From: Hofstenia miamia
Taxonomy: Eukaryota > Xenacoelomorpha > Acoela
Length of the DNA stretch: 64,000 bases
Reading direction: 5' to 3'
Assembly: GCA_004352715.1 (NCBI GenBank)
Contig: SCFE01000082.1
Location: forward strand, 807,389-871,388
The notes beneath the pieces were generated by a model that had not been told where the DNA came from, made no database searches, and saw nothing but the letters and a program-made list of their open reading frames with translations. Both the position numbers and the translations under genes were made by a program. Shown here piece after piece: positions 1-10,748 of the stretch. The first letter of the stretch is position 1. Each line of letters starts with the position of its first letter.

Positions 1-56
1 TTTTGAGACTTAAAAAAACCCCAGTATTTGAATTATATATAAATATCGGAAAATAG

Positions 57-326
57 CTTTTTGGGAATCAGAGCAGAGCATAAAGGAGAAGCCAGGAATT
101 TAAGGGTGACTCCCGATTTTAAAGAGTATCATCGTGCTTCTTTGGCCGACAATGTTACCTTGACATTGGAGGAAATGAAGAATTTGGTCATTGAACGTAA
201 GTTAAACTTCTATTCACTATTCTTTGATAGCATTACATTATTCTTTTAATAGGTACAGAGCGTTCCATCATTTTGCAAATAACTTTGATGAAGTATCTAC
301 TACTACTACTACCACCAAAAGACTAA
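57..326 (+). CDS. putative two-exon coding fragment, product unknown
   Basis: An open frame runs from a possible acceptor (AG at 55-56 or 70-71) to a strong donor GTAAGT at 197-202. A possible 56-nt intron ends in TTTTAATAG at 252, and the second exon would continue in frame to TAA at 324-326 or use a donor at GTATCT (293). The first exon reads as a soluble, charged peptide (contains VTPDFKEYHRAS and TLEEMKNLVIER). I do not recognise the family. The exon call rests on good splice sites and amino-acid composition only; the short intron size agrees with the HIP1-like gene nearby. It could be chance. Confidence 0.25.
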
Positions 327-2055
327 ATTACTANTATATATATATATATACTTTTGAGAGGTGCTTTGTGTATGTAATTTTTGAAGTAGCTCAACAAAGC
401 ACTTCTGAGCCAAAAATTCCTATACACAGAGTGCCTCCCAGCTTTTACAAGTAAAGTATTCAACTGAACTGCCTTAAAATCTTATCTTACACTAAATGGA
501 GCATACAAAATCAAATTTTTTAATTATTATATCAATTATATAGATTTCTATATGGGACATTACATAGCACCTCTTATAAATATATTTTCTCAACAAAGTG
601 CCTCTCAAACCTGGATTTTAACCATGATGAATAGAGTTGGCAAATTGTGGTAACCTAGAAAGTAGTTGCTAATAACTAACTAGTAACTAATCAATAACCT
701 ACTAATACAACCGAATAAAATACTCTGATGTTCAACATATCCCATAATTATTGGGAAATTTGCCTTTTAAGAATGTGCCCAGTTAGTAGCTCATTGTATG
801 CCTGCAAAAGTGAAGACATAATACAATATTGTTTGATTGCATGCCACTACATAGTAATATTGACTTATGAACTCATGATGCACTTGAAAAGAAGTAATAT
901 TACCAGGGGGGTTTGTTGACCTATAAAATTGCAAAGTTGCTTCAAAAATCTCAAAAATGGACTTTTTGTTGATACAAAAAAATCAGCAGCAAAAATGTTT
1001 ATTCAGATGTTAAATTAGAATGTAAACACATATATTTAAAAATATTGGCCCAAGAAAATGCTGATTTTTTCCAATAAGTTTTTCAGCATTGAAAAACCTC
1101 ATTCAGCAGATCTGGAACTCAGTTGTCTCAACTAGAGCTCTATGTATAGGGATGGAGAAATTTAATCACAATCCAATTCAATGATATGCCTGGCATCCAA
1201 TTTACTTAGCCTTGGCAATATGTAGCATTTGACACCAAGGGGATTGTTAATTAACTTACTATGCTTCTTTAATTGTAAACTTCTTGATAGTGATTTTTTA
1301 TATTTAATGCAGTGTTGTAAACCAAATATTAGAAGCACATAACATGGAATAGGTGTTTCAGAGTTCTAATCACACACTTCATATATGAATCAGAATCAGA
1401 AGGAAATAAAAAAATGTTCTTTTCTTTGTATGTTGTATGGCTTAGAAGAGTCATGTTGACTATGAGTGACTATAAATGATTGTGTATTGTTGCCAGAAAT
1501 TCAACAAAAGTTTACTTTTAGTTTACCTAAAAATTTTTATTGGGCTGGGGCTTCCTTAAAAGAACCCTCTATTTACACATTTCAGGCATTTTCCTAAAGT
1601 AATCTATTGACTTTTCACTGCCCTAGTTATTACTAATCCCTATAACCTGAAGAGGTAACCTCAAATTAGTTACTATTAGCACTACTAGTAATTTACTAGT
1701 CAGTATATATATACTAGTAACAAACAAGCCATTTTGACACTTAATTGTGTTTGCTTAATTAATTAATCCTTTTCATGGAAGGCAAGGAGAGCAAACAGAC
1801 AAAGTTTGTAAATGCACTAATATTTAATTAATGATTTTATTTATTTCTACTAAAATGTTTAACAAAGTATGATATAAAACGTCAAAAGTTAAATACTATA
1901 TTAATTTTATCTGTAAATCATGTAAATATTCATTAAAAATTTTTTTAAAAATTCTTAAAAAAACCATATAATTATATCCACAAAATGCCTCTATAATTTG
2001 TAAACTCAACAAAGTAAGCCTCTGTAAATAACAAAGCACCTCTTATAAGTATATA
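327..2055. other. non-coding AT-rich stretch
   Basis: No convincing gene. A TA dinucleotide run (about 333-352, with one ambiguous base) opens it. Two patches rich in ACTAGTAA/TTACTAGT words (about 640-715 and 1620-1735) look like subterminal parts of an old MITE. Phrases like 'aagcacctcttataa..tatatt' recur near 390, 570 and 2040, suggesting a local dispersed repeat. Confidence 0.5.
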
Positions 2056-3055
2056 NNNNNNNNNNNNNNNNNNNNNNNNNNNNNNNNNNNNNNNNNNNNN
2101 NNNNNNNNNNNNNNNNNNNNNNNNNNNNNNNNNNNNNNNNNNNNNNNNNNNNNNNNNNNNNNNNNNNNNNNNNNNNNNNNNNNNNNNNNNNNNNNNNNNN
2201 NNNNNNNNNNNNNNNNNNNNNNNNNNNNNNNNNNNNNNNNNNNNNNNNNNNNNNNNNNNNNNNNNNNNNNNNNNNNNNNNNNNNNNNNNNNNNNNNNNNN
2301 NNNNNNNNNNNNNNNNNNNNNNNNNNNNNNNNNNNNNNNNNNNNNNNNNNNNNNNNNNNNNNNNNNNNNNNNNNNNNNNNNNNNNNNNNNNNNNNNNNNN
2401 NNNNNNNNNNNNNNNNNNNNNNNNNNNNNNNNNNNNNNNNNNNNNNNNNNNNNNNNNNNNNNNNNNNNNNNNNNNNNNNNNNNNNNNNNNNNNNNNNNNN
2501 NNNNNNNNNNNNNNNNNNNNNNNNNNNNNNNNNNNNNNNNNNNNNNNNNNNNNNNNNNNNNNNNNNNNNNNNNNNNNNNNNNNNNNNNNNNNNNNNNNNN
2601 NNNNNNNNNNNNNNNNNNNNNNNNNNNNNNNNNNNNNNNNNNNNNNNNNNNNNNNNNNNNNNNNNNNNNNNNNNNNNNNNNNNNNNNNNNNNNNNNNNNN
2701 NNNNNNNNNNNNNNNNNNNNNNNNNNNNNNNNNNNNNNNNNNNNNNNNNNNNNNNNNNNNNNNNNNNNNNNNNNNNNNNNNNNNNNNNNNNNNNNNNNNN
2801 NNNNNNNNNNNNNNNNNNNNNNNNNNNNNNNNNNNNNNNNNNNNNNNNNNNNNNNNNNNNNNNNNNNNNNNNNNNNNNNNNNNNNNNNNNNNNNNNNNNN
2901 NNNNNNNNNNNNNNNNNNNNNNNNNNNNNNNNNNNNNNNNNNNNNNNNNNNNNNNNNNNNNNNNNNNNNNNNNNNNNNNNNNNNNNNNNNNNNNNNNNNN
3001 NNNNNNNNNNNNNNNNNNNNNNNNNNNNNNNNNNNNNNNNNNNNNNNNNNNNNNN
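2056..3055. other. assembly gap (1000 N)
   Basis: Exactly 1000 N, so probably a default-size gap. It removes the downstream exons of the HIP1/Sla2-like gene. Confidence 0.98.
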
Positions 3056-3087
3056 ATTTTTTTCAGGTAATAACTTATTACGTTTAC

Positions 3088-4230
3088 ACGGCCTTGAATA
3101 TTGGGACAGTGTATATGTTTTGTGAACATCTCAACCTGTAATTTGTATCTATTCACTATGAAAAAGGGATAGATTAAATTTAGAAAAAATATTTAATCAC
3201 ATATTGGGATATCCTAACAGTATTAGAACAAAGTTAACAAGGGAGTTCGAGTAATAGAGTAACTAGCGAAATACAGCAACTTCGGGTAATTAATAGTAAT
3301 TGGTTCAATTTTATGGGATCATTAAGTTATAAAAAATCTATGTGTAACTAACATACTCATTAGTTTGAACGATTAATATTACAGAAATGGAAGATAATTA
3401 CTATATTAGATTAAAACATTACTGTGTCAAAAACATTACACAAACGAAATTATTGATTTTAAAGTAATAAAGAGGTTGACAACTGTTTACTCAAAAACTC
3501 AATGACTTACAGACTATCCATATTGGCACCATATTCACGAATGACATTTGTAGTATTTGGAAATTCAAGTGTGCCAGGAAAAGCGGCATTCTAAAATATG
3601 CATATAAATGTGAACTTTTGAATATCACACTTACAACAGTGTGAAAATTAATCTTTTTATTTAGGAGAATACAATATTGAACCACCAGTTGCGAATAAGG
3701 TCCTTGAATGCTTTCCTAAAATCAATATTTATCTAAGACAAGGGAATGCAAACATACATAAAGTTCCATTATTGTCACTAAGAAATTAATGTTTTCATTA
3801 GCATCAATAAATGAGTTAACGTGCCCCTCTCGAAGAATTTTATGCAGAATATAGCAAAACTTCCAACAAAGAACAGAATGTACTTGTAAATCAGATCTTT
3901 CGCGAATCATTCTCCAGAAAAACCTCGATGATCGGTCAGCATGCGTACACATTACCAAAGGTAAACGAATGTTAAGGAAAAAAATTATATTAAATTAATC
4001 TTAAAATATACGGTGAAAAAATAATTTACTAAAAAGATATTTCTTATGTGTTTTTCTTTCGCTGGATTGTCTGAAGTTGTTAAAATCTTGCTCAAAGCAG
4101 CGTTCTAAATACAATAGTTATATTAAGAAGACAAAAAATCTTTTACCTGGGTCTTATACTTTTCAGCAAGGTCAGCGTCAAATTCATTCGATTTTCTTGA
4201 AAGCACCTTTGGGATGGAAATTTTAGACAT
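3088..4230 (-). CDS. HIP1: HIP1/HIP1R/Sla2-like ANTH-domain protein, 5' exons (partial)
   Basis: Endocytic adaptor of the HIP1/Sla2 family: the N-terminal ANTH domain binds phosphoinositides, and later regions (absent here) bind clathrin light chain and actin. Six exons can be placed: 4230-4147 (start MSKISIPKVL), 4104-4030, 3949-3758, 3715-3635, 3590-3511, 3148-3088. Diagnostic family blocks are NPAKEKHIRNIFL, WKFCYILHKILREGH, YSQLVVQYCILLNKKINFH and FPGTLEF, in the order expected for HIP1 rather than AP180/PICALM. The 33-residue spacing between the GH and QL blocks equals that of vertebrate HIP1R as I recall it. Introns are 42, 80, 42, 44 and 362 nt, all GT-AG except the second, which has no AG at the place where the reading frame resumes. 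Exon 5 ends in phase 2 and joins in frame to exon 6 at GAATAG|ATAC. The gene runs into the gap at 3055. Family assignment is strong; exon 6 and intron 2 borders are less certain. Confidence 0.85.
3950..4029 (-). other. atypical intron 2 of the HIP1-like gene
   Basis: Protein alignment to the ANTH family requires KHIRNIFL to be followed at once by CTHADRSSRFFW. That places the intron at 4029-3950, with GT at the donor but TG (GGTAATG) at the acceptor. A perfect U12-type branch motif TTCCTTAAC (minus strand, plus 3971-3979) and a U12-like ATATCTTTTT (4040-4031) also occur, but an AT-AC intron using them (4040-3961) would shift the frame. Non-canonical splicing, a base error or a decayed copy are all possible. 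Confidence 0.4.
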
Positions 4231-5575
4231 TATCTAAATCTAATGTTTCCTCAAAATTTAGCAATAACTAGCTAGCACAAATGTATATCAGGTGAAACAG
4301 ATATTTTGGCAAGCATTAATCTATTTTGAAAGACGAAAATAGAAAGAAAATCCACAACAAATGGATCGCATGCATACTAAAATTGAAAACGGACAATTTT
4401 CAAATACTTTTCTGACAATAAACGGTTTAACAAATACCCAAAGAAATTTAAAAAGACATAACTATAGATGATTTAATAAAAAATAATTTGCAATGAAACT
4501 GACAGGCATTTAAACCATTATTAATCATTCAGATGGCAGGCCTGCTATATGAATCAATTTTCAATCATGAAATTTCTTAACTTCATACTAGCAGATCTTT
4601 GTATTTTCCAATCAAAGTAAGAATGAGGCCAATCAAAGTAAGAATGATGCCATTGATAATTTTTAAACAACATAATTTCTATAATACAAGCAGGCTTATA
4701 GATTCTAATGTTTATTAAATTCACTTATAAAAAGTATAGAAATTACATTTACATCTCTCAAACTACTTTTCAAATGCTTTTACTATCAAAAGAGAGAAAT
4801 AATTTCATTTTAATGATTAACAATTGCCTATCTATATAAACGGACAAGAAATACACTGAGCTTTCATTTTATTACTTCCTTAGTGAATTTTATTATAAAA
4901 CTTCATAATAATGCAAAAAGAGTTGAAAATGAAAATATGTAAATTTCCACATGCTAGAATTCATCTCTCCCTCACAAAGGATTTTATGAACTTCTGGTTC
5001 AATAGATTTTTGGTTTTAAATTCAAATTTTGAGTGGTGTGGCAGAATAATAAGTGCATTTCCATTACGCAAAGCATGTAAAATAACAAGCATTCGTACAT
5101 TGTGTATGAAAATTTGTCAGCTATAAAATATCATCAATTTAGTAGGGAATAAATTAGGCACACTATAAAAGGTTAAAAATATTCGCAAAAACTTCCATTG
5201 ACATGAATTGTTTACAACTTCAATATCATTGAAATATGTGAAAAAAATTTGTGGATTAGCTAGATACACAAAATGGGCAAACGCCTCTTAGAAAAAGGAA
5301 AACACATCAATGTGATTAATTCAAATAAAGTTTATGGGTGGTTTGGAAGAGAACACAAGTGTGAGCATTTACATGAAATTCAGTGCCGAAAACAACAGTA
5401 CAAGCAGTATGAGAGCAGGAAAATTTCGTTCAATTAAACAGGAACTTTAATTACTATATTTAAACTCATTCATTCAAAATACTTTATAAAATGTTTTAAT
5501 TGTTGCATTTAATTTACAATACGAATATGACCAAAACTTGTTATGTCAAAATAACTCTAATAAAGCTTTCTTAGC
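4231..5575. other. upstream region of the HIP1-like gene, no gene seen
   Basis: Presumably promoter and intergenic DNA for the minus-strand gene ending its first exon at 4230. I see no clear TATA or initiator. A 21-bp direct tandem repeat (CCAATCAAAGTAAGAATGAGG) occurs at 4608-4628 and 4629-4649. A short open frame at 4911-5126 shows no family features. Confidence 0.4.
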
Positions 5576-5838
5576 GCCGTATTCGTACTAGGGTTTTCGA
5601 TTACTCAGAATGTTAAGAACTCAAACTCGAATAAGCTGGCAAAACTCGATCGGAAAAACTTAGAAGAGAAATCATCAAAACTCGAACTTGATTGAAAATC
5701 CATTTGAAGACAGGGATTTCAAGTCGAGTTATGGTTCAAGTTTGAGTTTTTATGTTTTGAGTTTGAGTTCAAGTATTTTAAAAAAAAATTTAGAGTTTTT
5801 TTCATATATATATATATATATATAAATAAGTGTATTTG
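5576..5838. repeat. CAAACTCGAACTT-rich degenerate inverted repeat and (AT)n
   Basis: Words such as AACTCAAACTCGA and CTCGAACTTGA (5618-5690) face their inverses TCAAGTCGAGTT and TTCAAGTTTGAGTTT (5717-5775). This could fold into an imperfect hairpin, typical of MITE ends. A run of AT repeats follows at about 5803-5825. Confidence 0.4.
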
Positions 5839-5839
5839 C

Positions 5840-6290
5840 TAAAATGCTGCTCTACAGGATGCTGACAAAAACAATACAACAAATATAAAACACAAGTTAA
5901 GGTCTAGTAGAGGTATGTTTTTAATTTCTTCTTCAAGCATTGCTGTGAAGACACCAATAAAAGATAGGCAGGAAGGGAGTTCTACTTGGGGCAAAGTGGG
6001 AGAATGCATTGCCACCAATTGTAAGACAGCCAGTTTGATCTGGCTCCAACCAAGTGTCAGAGAAGCATTGGAAGTGTGGCTCATATTGCTGAATTACCTC
6101 CTTGATATAAGTAGAAGATGATTCAGAATAAATAGCCCATTGTATTATTGTTAGTACTTTGTATTGCACCTGATTCTTTACACAGAGCAAGTGTAATTCA
6201 GTAATCATGGTTGATATAGGACAGTGTCCAGGATGGTTAAACAAAAAATGAGAAGCTGTATTCTGAATTTTCTGGAGAAGAGAATATGAT
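5840..6290 (-). mobile_element. LINE (CR1/L2-like) ORF2 C-terminal remnant
   Basis: The minus strand reads LQKIQNTASHFLFN, then a variant of the usual LHWLPV block, YKVLTIIQW, TYIKEVIQQYEP and finally GGNAFSHFAP. These are the spacer and C-terminal blocks after the reverse transcriptase in CR1/L2/Jockey-type LINEs (family pattern: vQNaAAR, LHWLPV, RAFs.aAP). The catalytic RT part is absent, so this is an old 5'-truncated copy. It ends just before the LTR at 6342. Confidence 0.6.
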
Positions 6291-6341
6291 AAGAATTGGC
6301 ATTAATGAGGGGCAAGTTAAAATAATTCAACTTAGATATAA

Positions 6342-6648
6342 TGTAGAGTTGCTCGGGGAAATTTAGTGCTATTTATATCTTTTTATTTCGATCTAAATCC
6401 ATTGTATTTTGACGTCACTATGACGTTCCTTTTTCGAGATCAGTTTTGTTGCTATCAGTTTTGTGTCCCCTCGTCGGTGCTTTTGTTTTGCTCAAATTTA
6501 ATTTACGAGGGAAAATTATTGCAAACATGTTAAACCACGTTGAGTATCGATTATTGTAAACAAAGGCAGGTAAAAATGAATCTTTTTGTATAAAAACTGA
6601 GGACACTGTAGCTAATGTTCAATAGACTTTGTCTACGCTTAACTACTG
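6342..6648 (+). mobile_element. LTR fragment, CRE-containing subtype, cut by gap
   Basis: Begins TGTAGAG, the terminus shared by all LTRs of this family in the window, and is preceded by ATAA. This U3/R part matches the LTRs at 22546 and 27308 (minus) and not the U3 of the 3' LTR at 19390, whereas the sequence after the gap (7649-8192) closely matches the 19390 LTR. It may therefore belong to a different insertion from the gypsy body that follows. Confidence 0.75.
6410..6595 (+). promoter_or_regulatory. LTR promoter: paired CRE-like sites and TATA box
   Basis: TGACGTCA at 6410-6417 followed three bases later by TGACGT at 6421-6426, then a TATA-like GTATAAAA at 6588-6595. The same arrangement (half-sites 22606/22615 with TATA 22784; 28186-28200 in the reverse solo LTR) is conserved between copies. 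By analogy with other LTRs these would be CREB/ATF-type activator sites and the core promoter. Confidence 0.5.
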
Positions 6649-7648
6649 NNNNNNNNNNNNNNNNNNNNNNNNNNNNNNNNNNNNNNNNNNNNNNNNNNNN
6701 NNNNNNNNNNNNNNNNNNNNNNNNNNNNNNNNNNNNNNNNNNNNNNNNNNNNNNNNNNNNNNNNNNNNNNNNNNNNNNNNNNNNNNNNNNNNNNNNNNNN
6801 NNNNNNNNNNNNNNNNNNNNNNNNNNNNNNNNNNNNNNNNNNNNNNNNNNNNNNNNNNNNNNNNNNNNNNNNNNNNNNNNNNNNNNNNNNNNNNNNNNNN
6901 NNNNNNNNNNNNNNNNNNNNNNNNNNNNNNNNNNNNNNNNNNNNNNNNNNNNNNNNNNNNNNNNNNNNNNNNNNNNNNNNNNNNNNNNNNNNNNNNNNNN
7001 NNNNNNNNNNNNNNNNNNNNNNNNNNNNNNNNNNNNNNNNNNNNNNNNNNNNNNNNNNNNNNNNNNNNNNNNNNNNNNNNNNNNNNNNNNNNNNNNNNNN
7101 NNNNNNNNNNNNNNNNNNNNNNNNNNNNNNNNNNNNNNNNNNNNNNNNNNNNNNNNNNNNNNNNNNNNNNNNNNNNNNNNNNNNNNNNNNNNNNNNNNNN
7201 NNNNNNNNNNNNNNNNNNNNNNNNNNNNNNNNNNNNNNNNNNNNNNNNNNNNNNNNNNNNNNNNNNNNNNNNNNNNNNNNNNNNNNNNNNNNNNNNNNNN
7301 NNNNNNNNNNNNNNNNNNNNNNNNNNNNNNNNNNNNNNNNNNNNNNNNNNNNNNNNNNNNNNNNNNNNNNNNNNNNNNNNNNNNNNNNNNNNNNNNNNNN
7401 NNNNNNNNNNNNNNNNNNNNNNNNNNNNNNNNNNNNNNNNNNNNNNNNNNNNNNNNNNNNNNNNNNNNNNNNNNNNNNNNNNNNNNNNNNNNNNNNNNNN
7501 NNNNNNNNNNNNNNNNNNNNNNNNNNNNNNNNNNNNNNNNNNNNNNNNNNNNNNNNNNNNNNNNNNNNNNNNNNNNNNNNNNNNNNNNNNNNNNNNNNNN
7601 NNNNNNNNNNNNNNNNNNNNNNNNNNNNNNNNNNNNNNNNNNNNNNNN
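6649..7648. other. assembly gap (1000 N) inside LTR sequence
   Basis: Exactly 1000 N. It separates two LTR pieces of different subtype, so it may conceal the junction of two insertions or a misjoin. Confidence 0.95.
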
Positions 7649-8192
7649 CTGGCTACAATTTGAGAGGAAACTGCACTGGGTCTAGGGCAACAAATAGCTC
7701 TTTAATGGTGACAGGCCAAAAGCATGGCCACTTTAGGTTACAGTTACATGTAGAGAATAACATCTTTCATTCAATCTGTTCATACATGCACTTAGATTGA
7801 CACCTTGCAAATATACTATGCTGTTGGCAAATGTGATTGCACAGCAATTATGTGCCTATTATTTACTATTTATTTACATGAGCTGAGATAAGAGAACTCT
7901 GAGATAAATTGTTTATTGAGCTAGAAATTACTACTAGAGACACAGAATTAGCACCTTGGCAAGTGAGGTTTCAAAGGCTTGCCTTCAGCGTGATGCAGTG
8001 TGAGTTGGTCACTGCTGGAGTTCTTTTTGGAATGGAATTTCTTTATTTGTTAGGAAATCAGTGAACCACCAATGTAACTGTTTTGTTGGAATGGTGGTCA
8101 CTCTCTGCTATGGTAGACTTTGCACCCTTTGATCTAAACTCTTGAGTTACCCAGTACCACTAGAGTAGCCAGAGCTCTTTCTCAATTTTACA
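7649..8192 (+). repeat. 5' LTR, 3' portion
   Basis: Nearly collinear with 19805-20347 of the 3' LTR, with scattered substitutions and small indels. The 3' border is the ACA at 8190-8192, directly followed by TGG of the primer-binding site. The 5' portion is missing in the gap. Confidence 0.8.
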
Positions 8193-8210
8193 TGGTGAGC
8201 CTGATGTGAT
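8193..8210 (+). other. putative primer-binding site
   Basis: TGGTGAGCCTGATGTG starts immediately after the LTR end; TGG is the complement of the CCA tail of a tRNA primer. I cannot name the tRNA. Confidence 0.5.
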
Positions 8211-8684
8211 TCTGGACAAATTAGGGTGTCAGTTAAACTCTCTACACTATTCTGTTGAAGTTGCTGAAGTGGTCACTTGATTTCTTTGCCTGGTGATTGT
8301 GACAGAGTGCTGAGCTGTTGCTGTTTCTATATTGTACTTGGTTTTGTTCTTTCTTTTTGGTGTGAGCCAGCTGGGATAGTTGTTTCCCCTGGTAGTGAAT
8401 CAACTTCACTACCAATCAATGCATAACCTTGCCTCTTATGTTATTTTTACTGTGGTTCTGCACTTCTGAAGCTGTCACCAAGTGCCTGATGTTATTCTTA
8501 CTTATTTTGGTTGTTACTTTGTTGTAGTCTCATTCTTCTAGAATTTGGATTTAATACTGTACCCTACACTGTGCTGTTACTGTTATTTGCTTTTGCTTCT
8601 TGAAACCTGGTTGGAATCCCTCTCAGATTGTTGGAATTGTTTCCTGAATTTTCTTGCTACTTTTCTTGTTGTTTCTTTTGCTAA
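8211..8684 (+). other. retrotransposon leader, no ORF
   Basis: T-rich untranslated stretch between primer-binding site and gag. Stops in all forward frames. Confidence 0.5.
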
Positions 8685-10116
8685 ATGGAATTTAGTGTTT
8701 TTTCTCATAATGGGACTCCCACTCAGGGTCTCCCCAGTGTGAGCATTAGCAGCCTGAATGTTGCTCCTTACACAGCTGGAATTCATCCTATTGCTTCTCC
8801 TTTGTTGTTCAATCCCTATTTCATTCACCCATGGACACTGCCAACTCTGAAGCCTCAGAATTCTGAAATTGATCAACTTCATGCCGCCTTGGTCAACAAA
8901 ACTAGTAGACTCCTTGCTTGTGAGCAACACTTAGACTCATTTCAAGCTGAAATAAAAGAGGGTATCTGAGAGGCCCAACTGAGAGAAACATTATTTCATC
9001 AATTTGATTAATGCTCTGGAAATCCAACTTCAGACTTTGGCAATGCCTTTGCCCACCTCTCTACTGTGACAGAGCAGCCTGCCTTGTTCATTACCTCCCC
9101 AGTCAAGCCCTTCTGAGTATATCATTCACAGTGTTCTGCAAGATGCATTGGACAATCTCTCTGAATGTCTTTTAGAGCAAATTTCTGAAATGATTACTGC
9201 CCACCTTCTGAGCAGTCCCATTGTCTCTACATCCATACCAATTACGCTGCAATTTGTCACCCCCTTACTTCCTTCACAAGTAGAGAGCCCACTTTCAAGC
9301 AGTCAGTCTTGACTCAGCCTCCTAAGCTAATGAAGATTGCAGCTCCTATCTCGTCTGTGTTGAGTGTGACCATCTTGCCTATAGAACCTGCAAGTAACAG
9401 TGTTACCCTTACCAGTGTGACTCCATCTACTCCACCACAGCCATGTGACCTGTCTGCATCTGCTTTCAAGAGTGGCCCTCACTTTACACAACCTATATTA
9501 CCTATGACTGCTGCTGGAGCAGACACCTCTAACTTATTCAACTGTCACTCAATATTACCAAAATTTACTAGAAACATTGACAAGATCTCTCAATCTTTTG
9601 AAGAGTGGTTCTTTCTCTTTGAACTAACCATGCAGTAGTACAAAGCCACTCAAGACGCCACTGTTGCTCAATTTCCCACATACCTCCAAGGTATCACATA
9701 TAATCAGTACAAAACATTACTCTATGATCTCTCATTCAAAACAGGTGATGATGTTCACATGTACATCACACAAGTTGAAAGGCTGTTTTGTTTAAGCAAA
9801 CTCATGCCAGAGTATTCAAAGCATGACCTCTTTTCCTACATATGCCAAGGCTTCCCACCTAACACCTGAAAGTTGACTTGAGCTCAAGTGTGACCCCAAG
9901 GATGATCTTAGTGCAATCATCTGTAAAGCTATCAGTTTCATCTATATGCTGCATAATGCTACTTACATTGACAAAGATGCCAGAGACCTTAGAGCTGGTT
10001 CTTCTTCACTGAAGCCTCCTGTTTCCTTGAGTACCATTGCTTCTACTGTAAAGATAGAACTTGAGCATACTTGCAGTTTCCATTGTGGTCAGAAAGGGCA
10101 CACTAAATCTTAGTGC
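8685..10116 (+). pseudogene. gag (capsid and CCHC nucleocapsid), broken
   Basis: The first segment (8685-8969) starts at ATG and has a heptad-like end (IDQLHAALVNKTSRLLACEQ). Capsid-like sequence follows at 9309-9640 with LPKFTRN..SQSFEEWFFLFE, matching the gypsy-type 'F.G....W...fe' capsid start, and continues past a TAG. A CCHC zinc knuckle lies at 10072-10116 (CSFHCGQKGHTKS, stop, C), so a TAG sits just before the last cysteine. Several stops and frameshifts break the frame. Confidence 0.7.
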
Positions 10117-10253
10117 TGAGCAGTTATTTGCCTAGTCACTGAGAGCAAAGGTTTTATCATCAAAGAACCTGGGAACCAGGATTGTTCTGTTGAGTCACCT
10201 GTTGGCTTAGTCACTCAGTCAAACTAGTTGGTGCGCCACCTCCTAGAAAATGT

Positions 10254-10748
10254 GTGCATGACATTTTAGTCATCACGTCACTGTTGCATACTAATGTAAT
10301 CATAGTCAATTTAAATGGATCCTTGATAAATGTTACAATTGATACCAGGGCATTTGCCTCAATCATTAGTGATTCTTGGTGTTCCAAGTTGTGCTTGTCA
10401 CAAAAAGACCATCTTCCATCCACCTCACGTCTGCTGGATGCCCCTTGGAATTCTCTTTCACTTAAAGGTCATATACCAAACTTAGAATTACATATTTGGC
10501 AGGAACTCTTTATCATAGATTTAATTGTTATTGATACATGCAGTCAGCTGCTTCCATATGATATAATTCTGGGAAATGACTTTCTCATGCAAAATTTCTG
10601 TATCATTGATTATGGGAATAATACCATTTCTATTAGAGAGAGTGAACATTGGCAAGAGCTCACCACTGTCCCTAGCCAAGATATCTCCTTGAGTTTCTCA
10701 TGTGATCATGGAGCCTCATCAGTGGCAATGTGTCCCTGTTACCACTGA
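10254..10748 (+). pseudogene. retroviral-type aspartic protease, catalytic motif lost
   Basis: NVIIVNLNGSLINVTIDTRAFASII (first part at 10284-10360) matches the flap and active-site strand of gypsy proteases, but the DTGA core has become DTRA. The second conserved block, ILGNDFL, is at 10566-10586. Since the catalytic loop is altered this copy should be inactive. It overlaps the next frame at 10702. Confidence 0.65.

Noticed and set aside
3961-4040. AT-AC U12 intron in the HIP1-like gene
   Set aside because: The branch motif is perfect, but the join shifts the frame and meets a stop, so I did not annotate it as such.
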